A stretch of 7,643 nt of DNA, from contig JAQTQF010000079.1 in assembly GCA_028712345.1 (NCBI GenBank), positions 1 to 7,643 of the forward strand, read 5' to 3'. The notes under the pieces were generated by a model, which was not told the DNA's origin, ran no database searches, and saw nothing but the letters and a program-made list of their open reading frames with translations. Source of the DNA: Phycisphaerae bacterium (lineage in GTDB: Bacteria > Planctomycetota > Phycisphaerae > Sedimentisphaerales > UBA12454). A program made the translations under genes and the position numbers. This document shows, piece by piece, positions 1 to 4,835 of this stretch. Each line of letters starts with the position of its first letter. The first letter of the stretch is position 1.

Positions 1-1
1 T

Positions 2-7
2 TGTCAA
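2..7 (-). promoter_or_regulatory. -35 hexamer of a promoter reading out of the left edge
   Basis: Read on the minus strand, these six bases are a perfect sigma-70 -35 hexamer, TTGACA. The matching -10 would lie outside the window, so the promoter cannot be confirmed. If real, it would drive a minus-strand gene to the left of the window. A single hexamer match is weak evidence. Confidence 0.3.
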
Positions 8-154
8 GAAGAAAAACAGGAAATTTTGTATTATGTACCAGTTTATTTTTTTGGGACTTATATGGCCTATAATACGCACAGAGTAAAGTTCCAATGGCGG
101 GCTGTAAACGCCTGCCTGGCAAAAGCTGCCAATGGTTATAGGTACTCATAGTGC
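8..154. other. Intergenic stretch, no gene seen
   Basis: No ORF with a ribosome binding site was found on either strand here. The stretch contains a plus-strand TATAAT (68-73) without a -35 at proper distance, a direct repeat of CCAATGG (91-97 and 129-135), and a short hairpin TGGC-n-GCCA around 117-130. None of these matches a riboswitch class I recognise. Confidence 0.4.
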
Positions 155-191
155 AAATAAAAAAGGGTCGGAATTACTTCTCCGACCCTTT
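155..191 (-). terminator. Rho-independent terminator of the PEP-CTERM gene
   Basis: The perfect 11-bp inverted repeat AAAGGGTCGGA (162-172) / TCCGACCCTTT (181-191) encloses an 8-nt loop. Read on the minus strand it runs into a T-rich tract (TTTTTTATTT). It lies about 25 bp past the stop of the minus-strand gene at 217, exactly where an intrinsic terminator is expected. Confidence 0.9.
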
Positions 192-216
192 ATATATAAA
201 AAACTTCTCCGGTTTT

Positions 217-918
217 TTACTTAGCTGTTTTTCTTCTGATGAGTGCCATCCCGCCCATAGCCAGGAGTCCGATTGTCATCGGCTCAGGAACGACATGGTA
301 TTCGTAAATTACTTCAACATTTCCATTAGCCGTGACAGGCGTAACGGCATATTCAATGCCCCCAATGCTGCCATAATTGAGCCACTGCAGAACTTCGTAG
401 TCAATATCGTAGGTTCCTGTTCCCTGATAGCTTGCCCAAAGACCGCTGCCCACGAATCCGAACTTGCTGTCTGTTTCAATTCCGCCAGTGTAAAGCATAC
501 CATCAGGAGGACTTGAGTCGTAATCTCCGCCAATATCTCCGACATTGGCTGCTAAATTGAAGGAACCGCTGTGATAGGCGTTTACTGTGCCGGGGATGGC
601 AATGTAAGAAGAATTCAGCAATGGTACATCGCTAGAGCTTATGCTTCCCTTGGCACCGAACTCAAAATTGCCTGAAGCAGGGTTGTCGCTGTCATTATCG
701 AGCCTGAGTTCCCCTCCGCTGGTCTGCAGATTGAGTGTAACCTTAACTGAGTCCAGTACCCATATGCCGCCGTGTGTGTCGAACTGATCGAAAGCCAAAG
801 AGCCGCTCATACTGGGTATGCCGCTGAAATATTTTGTTTGTGGAGTTGTCAGTGCAAAAGCCGGTCCGGCTGCGACAAAAAGCAGTACGGCAAGGAAGAT
901 TAAAAACTTTTTCATCAT
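217..918 (-). CDS. Secreted PEP-CTERM protein, choice-of-anchor E-like
   Basis: The product is 233 residues and is predicted to be exported and then processed at the envelope. Residues 1-22 form a Sec signal peptide (MMKK start, hydrophobic LIFLAVLLFVAA, AFA cleavage site). The C-terminus is a textbook PEP-CTERM sorting signal: VVPEP (209-213), a hydrophobic segment (about 214-227) and a basic RRKTAK end. The body starts with GSLAFDQFDTHGG and VLDSVKVTLNL, which resembles choice-of-anchor E domains; this is a pattern match from memory. In the known family, an exosortase cleaves near PEP and the protein goes to the surface or extracellular matrix; no exosortase is in the window. The start at 918 is chosen because GAGG (925-928) sits 6 nt upstream; an in-frame TTG at 936 would place that Shine-Dalgarno inside the coding region. 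The biological role is unknown. Confidence 0.9.
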   Translation of the reverse strand: MMKKFLIFLAVLLFVAAGPAFALTTPQTKYFSGIPSMSGSLAFDQFDTHGGIWVLDSVKVTLNLQTSGGELRLDNDSDNPASGNFEFGAKGSISSSDVPLLNSSYIAIPGTVNAYHSGSFNLAANVGDIGGDYDSSPPDGMLYTGGIETDSKFGFVGSGLWASYQGTGTYDIDYEVLQWLNYGSIGGIEYAVTPVTANGNVEVIYEYHVVPEPMTIGLLAMGGMALIRRKTAK

Positions 919-957
919 ATTGTACCTCACTTTCAATTTTAAGAGGTTATTCTTTAT

Positions 958-972
958 CGCTTTTAAAAAGCG
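958..972. repeat. 7-bp-arm palindrome upstream of the PEP-CTERM gene
   Basis: CGCTTTT and AAAAGCG flank a single central A, about 40 bp upstream of the start codon at 918. It could be an operator for the minus-strand PEP-CTERM gene, but no regulator or second copy supports this. Confidence 0.3.
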
Positions 973-1183
973 CGCAAACTCTCTGTTGAATAACTTTTCT
1001 CCGTGTGAAAGCGTAAGAACTGCTCCAAATCAGTATTGTAAAACAACGCAAAAAAAGAAGCTCAAATCAAAGGATACAAAACCTAAGTATAGTATGTTTT
1101 CTCCAGACCCCAATTCTTAGAAGCATTTTACCATAGCGGAAATGTAAATGCAAGGGAAAAATTGCTGTTTTTCAAAAGAGGGC
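973..1183. other. Non-coding spacer between two minus-strand genes
   Basis: No credible gene is seen on either strand. The promoter of the PEP-CTERM gene should lie here. The best minus-strand candidate is TACAAT (about 1036-1041), but its nearest -35-like TTGAGC is 19 bp away, which is longer than usual. The long leader this would imply is unusual, so I do not call a promoter. Confidence 0.4.
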
Positions 1184-1220
1184 AAAAAAGGCCGATTGCT
1201 GGCGGCAATGAGCCTTTTTA
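1184..1220 (-). terminator. Rho-independent terminator of the response regulator gene
   Basis: A two-part hairpin: outer arms AAAAAGGC (1185-1192) and GCCTTTTT (1212-1219), inner arms ATTGC (1195-1199) and GCAAT (1205-1209). It has A/T runs on both sides, so it could act in either direction. It sits 25 bp past the stop of the minus-strand regulator gene, which is the transcript it most likely ends. Confidence 0.7.
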
Positions 1221-1244
1221 TGGAACTTTATAAATTGCAATTTT

Positions 1245-1676
1245 TTAACGATGGGAGAAAATTTTGCTGAAGAAGCCCTGTTTTTCGGCGTGTGCCAGGC
1301 TGACCTTTTCAAGGTATCTCTGCACTATTTCCGGTACCTCGAAAGTGTTAAATGGTTTTATGATATAATCGATAGCACCTCTGCTGGTGGCAAGGTCGAT
1401 GTCCTTCGAGTCTTCCTTGCTTGTCAGCATAAAGACAGGTATGTGCATTGTGTCTTTGTTCCTCTTGAGTTCTGCCAGTACCTCCATACCGTCCATTTCG
1501 GGCATCATCCAGTCCAGCAGGACTACATCAATGTTTTCGGTTTTCGCGAGGTCTATGCCGTCCAGACCGTTTTCCGCAGCGAATACCTTGAAACCTTTGC
1601 GCGATAAGGTACTTTCGAGAAGTTTCCTTATCATCGCATCGTCGTCAATCACCAAAACTTTTATTGCTTTATGCAT
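1245..1676 (-). CDS. Stand-alone CheY-like response regulator
   Basis: The product is a 143-residue single receiver domain, cytoplasmic, expected to be phosphorylated by a histidine kinase. The key residues are visible: acidic pocket D12/D13 in VLVIDDD, phospho-acceptor D55 in LLDWMMPEMDG, T85 in MLTS, Y104, and K107 in IIKPF. After the receiver fold (about 5-125) there is only a short tail ending FFSKIFSHR and no DNA-binding or enzymatic output domain. It therefore probably works through protein contact or within a phosphorelay. The start at 1676 is preferred because GAGG (1686-1689) lies 9 nt upstream. An in-frame ATG at 1691 would overlap that site and has no Shine-Dalgarno of its own. No kinase gene is adjacent, so its partner is unknown. 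Confidence 0.93.
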   Translation of the reverse strand: MHKAIKVLVIDDDAMIRKLLESTLSRKGFKVFAAENGLDGIDLAKTENIDVVLLDWMMPEMDGMEVLAELKRNKDTMHIPVFMLTSKEDSKDIDLATSRGAIDYIIKPFNTFEVPEIVQRYLEKVSLAHAEKQGFFSKIFSHR

Positions 1677-1735
1677 TTTTTTTAACCTCATTTGCTGTTT
1701 TCGCTCGTTTGTAATATCGGCAGAAGAGTGTCATA

Positions 1736-1764
1736 ATATTACCAGAATTTTTATCAGGCGTAAA
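1736..1764 (-). promoter_or_regulatory. Possible promoter of the response regulator gene
   Basis: On the minus strand, TTTACG (1759-1764) and TAATAT (1736-1741) are separated by 17 bp, each matching sigma-70 consensus at four of six positions. It lies about 60 bp upstream of the chosen start. The match is moderate, in AT-rich DNA. Confidence 0.3.
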
Positions 1765-1895
1765 AAACACCGGATGGAAGGGGTAAAAATTTTTCTATCG
1801 AGTCCCATAAAATGATTCGTTTCTGATGCGGGCTTTTGTTCGACCGGCTAAACGGCCTTTTTGGGCGGATTATGCTGTTAAAATGGCCTTGAAAA

Positions 1896-1904
1896 TGGTA
1901 TAAT
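1896..1904 (+). promoter_or_regulatory. Extended -10 promoter upstream of a strong terminator
   Basis: TGGTATAAT is a perfect -10 hexamer (TATAAT, 1899-1904) preceded by the extended -10 TGn. The -35 position (TGTTAA, 1876-1881, 17-bp spacer) is poor, which extended -10 promoters tolerate. Transcription would start near 1911 and run rightwards into the terminator at 1969-2001. Confidence 0.5.
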
Positions 1905-1910
1905 GCCCTT

Positions 1911-2001
1911 GTTAAGATCGATGAGAGTCGATGATACAAAAGCTATATTTTTTAACCCTTTTGCCCTTTCCCGCATAGCGTATTTATGCGGGATTTTTTT
2001 T
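1911..2001 (+). ncRNA. Candidate small RNA or attenuated leader, about 90 nt
   Basis: The span between the extended -10 promoter and a strong intrinsic terminator is about 90 nt and holds no convincing coding region. One 29-codon reading frame starts at 1921, but it has no ribosome binding site and runs through the terminator stem. A short direct repeat TCGATGA lies near the 5' end. The sequence fits no RNA family I recognise (not tRNA, 6S, SRP or tmRNA). It may be an independent small RNA, or the leader of the secreted-protein gene at 2145 with premature termination. Both ends are predicted only. Confidence 0.35.
1969..2001 (+). terminator. Strong rho-independent terminator
   Basis: A perfect 9-bp stem TCCCGCATA (1969-1977) / TATGCGGGA (1985-1993) with a 7-nt loop is followed by eight T residues (1994-2001). 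It is oriented for plus-strand transcripts, yet no plus-strand gene precedes it in the window. That makes it evidence for a short transcript ending here. Confidence 0.85.
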
Positions 2002-2132
2002 GATTTTTGAAAACATTATTGACACCGGTGGTGGGGGGGTAGAGTGTCCTCTGATGTTACCGGTTGGGATGTGTCGGACCCATCAGGGAAATGCATAGTA
2101 CGGGGCGTTGAGATAATAAATGGAGATGTTTT
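2002..2132 (+). other. Leader and spacer before the chimeric secreted gene
   Basis: No complete gene is present. TTGACA (2019-2024) is a perfect -35, but no -10 follows at 15-19 bp; a G-run (2032-2038) lies there instead. A plus-strand frame from GTG 2044 reads SSDVTGWDVSDPSGKC and on to about 2140, which looks protein-like but has no ribosome binding site. It then continues out of frame through the next gene, so it may be a gene remnant at most. Confidence 0.35.
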
Positions 2133-2144
2133 AGGAGGATTCCA

Positions 2145-2525
2145 ATGTTCCAGAATTTCATTTCACTGTTTATTTTCGTATCAATTTTTTCATTATCCAG
2201 TCTATCCTTCGCAGAGACCGCCACGCCTTCTCAGAATGCTGAAATTCTCTACGCTACTGCAAATCAATTGGAAGAGGCCAGAAAGTTCGACGAGGCAAAG
2301 GCATTATACCAGCAAGTCTTACAGCAGTATCCGAATAGCGAGTTTGCTGCCGGTGCGGATGGCAAATGGATGACCGCCGATGACGGACTTAGTTTGCAAA
2401 GCACAAGCCCATGCAGGAATACCGGTGACAATAGTGCCGTAAGCAGTATTGCCACTGATATCACAGATAATATACGAATAATAAATTCTGTAGTAGATAG
2501 AGGCGCTTACGAGTATCCAAATTAG
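2145..2525 (+). CDS. Small secreted protein: TPR-like repeat plus anchor-Q-like tail
   Basis: The product is 126 residues, predicted to be exported. The start is well defined: AGGAGG (2133-2138) lies 6 nt upstream of ATG. Residues 1-23 are a signal peptide with an SFA cleavage site. Residues 30-66 form one TPR-like helical repeat (NQLEEARKFDEAKALYQQV, then YPNSEFA). From about residue 71 the character changes abruptly to DGKWMTADDGL, SPCRNTGDNSA, ATDITDNIRI and VDRGAYEY. This is the usual final segment of choice-of-anchor Q or parallel beta-helix surface proteins, but without their hundreds of upstream residues. A single TPR and a bare anchor-Q tail are each incomplete as domains. The gene therefore looks like an in-frame fusion of two gene ends, possibly no longer functional. 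The next gene starts 75 bp downstream on the same strand. Confidence 0.7.
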   Translation: MFQNFISLFIFVSIFSLSSLSFAETATPSQNAEILYATANQLEEARKFDEAKALYQQVLQQYPNSEFAAGADGKWMTADDGLSLQSTSPCRNTGDNSAVSSIATDITDNIRIINSVVDRGAYEYPN

Positions 2526-2600
2526 TCAGATTTAATCGGATAATGAATAAGCGATTGTATTGAGTATTTGAATAATCTGTTATAGTCTTGAGGGACAAAT

Positions 2601-3248
2601 ATGAAAAAAACTGTCATATTGTTAGCGGTAGTTGTATTAGCATCTTCAATACTTGATGCTTCAGCAATTACGATAACTACAGTAGATTCCGGATGGATTC
2701 GTGCGGAGAATGGACAGTATTATGTTGGTGATTATTTGATGGTAAAGACATCTCCTTCTTTTGAAGACCGTTCCATTCTCGAATACGACATAAGCGGGAT
2801 AAGTCCGGCGGTTTCGCAGGTTACATTTGATATTTGGTTTTATAATCTTGACTATCCGGCGTTGCCTGACGGCATTATTGATATTTTTACATACGCTGGA
2901 AATGGTATTGTTGCCGCTGACGATTTTTACGCGGGCGCTCCGTTTACGAGCTTTACCGCAGGAAATAATCAGGAAGTTTATTGGGAGAATGAATATGGGG
3001 ATTCCGGTACGGCTATTTTCGGCTATTACAGCATAGACATTACCTCTGCGGTTCTGGACGCATTAGCGGCAGAGGAAACTTACCTTGGCATCAGATTGTC
3101 CACGGAAACGCCCGACAGGTATAATATAGGGAGTATTTGCAGCTTGCCTGACCCTGTTCTTGCGATTATACCGGAACCTGCGACGATTTGCCTGTTTAGT
3201 CTTGCGGGACTTATGCTGCGAGGAAAAAATCTCGTTTATTCTCACTGA
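2601..3248 (+). CDS. Secreted PEP-CTERM protein with altered C-terminus
   Basis: The product is 215 residues. The start is supported by GAGGG (2590-2594) 6 nt upstream. Residues 1-22 are a signal peptide (MKKTVILLAVVVLA, cleavage after DASA). The beta-rich body, with RSILEYDISGI (57-67), a DIFTYAGNG segment and SIDITSAVLDAL, resembles DNRLRE-type extracellular modules; this is a moderate pattern match. IPEPATICLF (190-199) followed by a hydrophobic stretch to about 206 is the PEP-CTERM sorting signal expected to be read by an exosortase. The tail is unusual: instead of a short RRK-type basic end it reads LRGKNLVYSH. Codons from N210 to the stop coincide with a dispersed repeat that begins at about 3229, so the original end appears to have been replaced. 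Whether sorting still works cannot be told from sequence. Confidence 0.85.
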   Translation: MKKTVILLAVVVLASSILDASAITITTVDSGWIRAENGQYYVGDYLMVKTSPSFEDRSILEYDISGISPAVSQVTFDIWFYNLDYPALPDGIIDIFTYAGNGIVAADDFYAGAPFTSFTAGNNQEVYWENEYGDSGTAIFGYYSIDITSAVLDALAAEETYLGIRLSTETPDRYNIGSICSLPDPVLAIIPEPATICLFSLAGLMLRGKNLVYSH

Positions 3249-3273
3249 GACCCTTCGCTTCGCTCAGGGTGAC
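3229..3273 (+). repeat. Dispersed repeat overlapping the PEP-CTERM gene end
   Basis: This 45-bp stretch contains CGTTTATTC and then CCTTCGCTTCGCTCAGGGTGAC. It closely resembles 6902-6946 in the same orientation, which shares the GTTTATTC and CTTCGCTttGCTCAGnnTGAC parts. ACCCT/AGGGT arms can pair. It supplies the last codons and stop of the preceding gene. A partial copy, CTCAGGGTGAC, recurs at 3282-3292. Confidence 0.65.
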
Positions 3274-3316
3274 GGAGGGAACTCAGGGTGACAGATTTTA
3301 ATATTCTGCCGCAATT

Positions 3317-3336
3317 CTACGGGTTTCAACCCGTAG
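3317..3336. repeat. Palindrome, first copy
   Basis: CTACGGGTT and AACCCGTAG flank a 2-nt centre. The same core recurs at 3386-3405 with compensating arm changes (CTACGGGTT to CCACGGGTT, and GTAG to GTGG). This is the mark of a REP-like family whose hairpin, not its sequence, is kept. There is no T-run, so it is not a terminator. Confidence 0.7.
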
Positions 3337-3345
3337 ATGAAGTTA

Positions 3346-3360
3346 TCCGCCAAAGGTGGA
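3346..3360. repeat. TCCGCC-n3-GGnGGA mini-hairpin, first copy
   Basis: TCCGCC AAA GGTGGA, followed by CAGG. A near copy at 3630-3644 (TCCGCC AGA GGCGGA, then CAAG) lies inside the MITE-like element. Similar core sequences occur near 3520-3528, 4637-4648 and 7004-7015. Confidence 0.5.
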
Positions 3361-3362
3361 CA

Positions 3363-3386
3363 GGCAATACCTGTTGCGGTATTGCC
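3363..3386. repeat. Hairpin with 9-bp arms
   Basis: GGCAATACC and GGTATTGCC are perfect complements around a 6-nt loop. The hairpin directly abuts the second palindrome (3386-3405), so the two form a paired structure. No T-run follows. Confidence 0.65.
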
Positions 3387-3405
3387 CACGGGTTTTAACC
3401 CGTGG
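3386..3405. repeat. Palindrome, second copy
   Basis: CCACGGGTT and AACCCGTGG flank a 2-nt centre. It is the second member of the family at 3317-3336, differing by paired changes in the outer arms. Confidence 0.7.
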
Positions 3406-3542
3406 AAATTTAGTCATTTCGGAAAAGATGATTTTTGAAAATAGGGATTTTTTTGCGCAGTTGACGAAAAAGCCGTTGTTGTTTAACATTGTCCGAATGC
3501 GAGCAATAGTGCATCCTCCTCCGCCAAGGCTGCGTGGGACTT
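3406..3542. other. Spacer without a gene
   Basis: No ORF here has a ribosome binding site or recognisable protein character. It includes a CTCCGCCAAGGC segment (about 3519-3530), which resembles the small GC-rich repeat cores elsewhere in the window. Confidence 0.4.
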
Positions 3543-3550
3543 TACTAATG

Positions 3551-3691
3551 CCGTTTCAAAAAAAATTGTTTAATATTTTGTCATTCCACACTTGATGCGG
3601 AATCCAGTTTTTCGAGTCTGGATTCCCGCTCCGCCAGAGGCGGACAAGTTCCGCGGGAATGACAAATCTGAGAATTTATTTTTTGAAACGG
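3551..3691. mobile_element. MITE-like element with 13-bp inverted ends
   Basis: CCGTTTCAAAAAA (3551-3563) is perfectly repeated in inverse as TTTTTTGAAACGG (3679-3691). The pair is flanked by a 7-bp direct repeat TACTAAT (3543-3549 and 3692-3698), with one extra G at 3550, as expected for a target-site duplication. The 141 bp carry no coding capacity, so any mobility would need a transposase elsewhere. Inside are nested inverted repeats: GTCATTCC (3580-3587)/GGAATGAC (3656-3663), GGAATCCAG (3599-3607)/CTGGATTCC (3618-3626) and TCCGCC/GGCGGA (3630-3644). It ends 33 bp before the dtd start. Its right end holds an outward TTGAAA (3683-3688), a possible -35 with TATCTT (3705-3710), although the leader would then be very short. 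Confidence 0.6.
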
Positions 3692-3724
3692 TACTAATTA
3701 CAGATATCTTACGAAAGCATATTA

Positions 3725-4174
3725 ATGAGAGCAGTTGTACAGAGGGTAAAAAAGGCCAAGGTGGTTGTCGATGGCCGAATCGTCGGACAGATTGATGCCG
3801 GTATGCTGGTTTATCTTGGCATCGGCAAAGACGACGGCGAAAAAGATGTTGCGTTTATGGCTGACAAGATCGCCAATCTGAGGGTTTTCGCCGATGAAAA
3901 CGACAAGATGAATTTGAGCGTAAAAGATACCGGTGGACAGGTGCTGATCGTGAGCAACTTTACGCTCTTCGGTGATTGCAGAAAAGGCAGAAGGCCGGGC
4001 TTTGATTTGGCAGCAGAACCGGCGAGGGCAAATAAACTCTATGAAAAAGTTGCTGAGCTTATAAAGCAAGAGGAGATTGAAGTACAAAATGGTGTTTTTG
4101 CGGCTGATATGCAGGTCCATTCTCAAAACGATGGTCCTATAAATTTTCTTCTGGATAGTAAGCGGTTATTTTGA
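3725..4174 (+). CDS. dtd: D-aminoacyl-tRNA deacylase
   Basis: The product is a 149-residue cytoplasmic enzyme of the DTD family, normal full length. It hydrolyses D-amino acids (and glycine) wrongly attached to tRNA, D-Tyr-tRNA(Tyr) being the classical substrate. The family start MRAVVQRVKKAKVVVDG is intact. The SQxTL-type active-site motif appears as SNFTLFGDCRKGRRPGF (77-93), with Asn in place of the usual Gln. The Gly-cisPro chirality motif is NDGPINF (135-141), where Thr more often follows. Both are mild variants of conserved positions and probably still functional. The ribosome binding site is weak (GAAAG, 3713-3717). The MITE-like element directly upstream has probably replaced or displaced the promoter. 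tyrS, which makes its likely substrate, lies 660 bp downstream on the same strand. Confidence 0.96.
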   Translation: MRAVVQRVKKAKVVVDGRIVGQIDAGMLVYLGIGKDDGEKDVAFMADKIANLRVFADENDKMNLSVKDTGGQVLIVSNFTLFGDCRKGRRPGFDLAAEPARANKLYEKVAELIKQEEIEVQNGVFAADMQVHSQNDGPINFLLDSKRLF

Positions 4175-4204
4175 AAAAAAGTTTCGAGGCAACTTCGCAT
4201 AAAA

Positions 4205-4256
4205 GTTAGACTTGTATCCCATAGGCCGGTATTGCGATGGGCGTTAGATTGTATCC
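4205..4256 (+). repeat. Short direct repeat in the dtd downstream spacer
   Basis: GTTAGAcTTGTATCC (4205-4219) and GTTAGATTGTATCC (4243-4256) differ by one base and are 38 bp apart. No function is apparent; the spacer (4175-4350) otherwise contains no gene and no clear terminator for dtd. Confidence 0.45.
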
Positions 4257-4350
4257 GAGAAAACATTGTTTTAACTGATGTTTACAAGGTCTTTTTACCG
4301 AAAGTGTCAACAGGTACTATAGAGTTAATTCGAGTTGAAGGGGGTATAAA

Positions 4351-4620
4351 TTGAAAATTAATTGCTGGGAGTTTTTTGAATGCGGCAAGGAACCCGGCGG
4401 AGCAAAAACTGCAGAGACTGGGGTTTGTCCGGCGGCTGAGAGCACAGAGCATAACGGCAAAAACGGCGGCATCAACGGCGGTCGATACTGCTGGAAAGTT
4501 CCGGATACGCTTTGTGATACTAATACAGAGGGCAACAAGCCGGAAAGAATGCTAAAGTGTTTTTCGTGCAGATTTTTCATACGGGTGCAGGATGAAGAAG
4601 GCAGCTGTTTTGAGATGTAG
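4351..4620 (+). CDS. Two-CW domain protein
   Basis: The product is an 89-residue small, soluble, cysteine-rich protein. It carries two Cys-Trp pairs, NCWEF (4-8) and RYCWKV (45-50). Other family marks are CGKEPGGAK (11-19), GVCPA (24-28), a Gly/Asn-rich NGGINGG stretch (38-44), TLC (53-55) and CFSC (70-73). Together these match what I know as the two-CW domain family, whose function is not established. Eight cysteines suggest metal or cofactor binding, which is an inference. The start is a TTG, supported by a strong AAGGGGG (4338-4344) 6 nt upstream; no ATG is available near it. There is no signal peptide. It stands alone between dtd and tyrS, with repeat-rich spacers on its right. Confidence 0.88.
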   Translation: MKINCWEFFECGKEPGGAKTAETGVCPAAESTEHNGKNGGINGGRYCWKVPDTLCDTNTEGNKPERMLKCFSCRFFIRVQDEEGSCFEM

Positions 4621-4740
4621 GACTCGTCTCCGTCCTCCTGCGGCGGATAAATGCCGGCGACGGCTAAACTAACCACCCAACATAAAGTTGGGGGCTTTAG
4701 GATTTTTACTGAACCCGCAGGACAGGCCTGCGGGCTAAAC
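4621..4740. repeat. Cluster of small palindromic repeat units
   Basis: Three units follow one another: a GC-rich unit with GCGGCGGA and GCCGGCGACGGCTAAAC (4638-4669); CCCAAC-ATAAA-GTTGGG (4676-4692) followed by GGCTTTAG; and CCCGCAGG-ACAGG-CCTGCGGG (4714-4734) followed by CTAAAC. Two units end in GGCTAAAC and one in GGCTTTAG, suggesting a common module. No hairpin is followed by a T-run, so these are not terminators. No T-box or other leader element is seen ahead of tyrS. Confidence 0.55.
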
Positions 4741-4774
4741 ACCAAAGACTAAAATATCCGCAAAATCATTTCTA

Positions 4775-4803
4775 TTGATTGAAAATAGACTTTCCGTTAA
4801 AAT
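4775..4803 (+). promoter_or_regulatory. Promoter of tyrS
   Basis: TTGATT (4775-4780) and TAAAAT (4798-4803) are spaced by exactly 17 bp, matching sigma-70 consensus at four and five of six positions. The predicted start near 4810 gives a leader of about 26 nt that contains the ribosome binding site. Confidence 0.6.
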
Positions 4804-4835
4804 ATCCCTCTTAATTAATAGATTAAAGAGGTTCT

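Noticed and set aside
68..73. Plus-strand TATAAT as a promoter
   Set aside because: No -35 at 16-18 bp, no extended -10, and no plus-strand gene downstream.
61..150. Possible c-di-GMP-type riboswitch in the left spacer
   Set aside because: Some pieces look similar, but the conserved cores of the class are absent and no gene follows in the right direction.
1387..1815. Plus-strand ORF of 142 codons across the response regulator
   Set aside because: Antisense shadow of a clear receiver domain; Ser/Arg-rich translation without features or ribosome site.
1754..1939. Minus-strand 61-codon ORF upstream of the response regulator
   Set aside because: Basic, unstructured translation with no family resemblance; overlaps both the regulator's likely promoter and the plus-strand extended -10 promoter.
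2044..2373. GTG-started ORF of 109 codons overlapping the chimeric gene
   Set aside because: The ATG at 2145 in another frame has a perfect ribosome site and signal peptide; the downstream part of this frame is nonsense-like.
3240..3420. CRISPR array
   Set aside because: The palindromes are only two, unequal in sequence and not separated by regular unique spacers; no cas genes.
3722..4126. Minus-strand ORF of 134 codons opposite dtd
   Set aside because: Overlaps a certain dtd gene; low-quality translation, no ribosome site.
4621..4835. T-box leader before tyrS
   Set aside because: No T-box sequence or specifier stem, and the predicted tyrS transcript has only a 26-nt leader.
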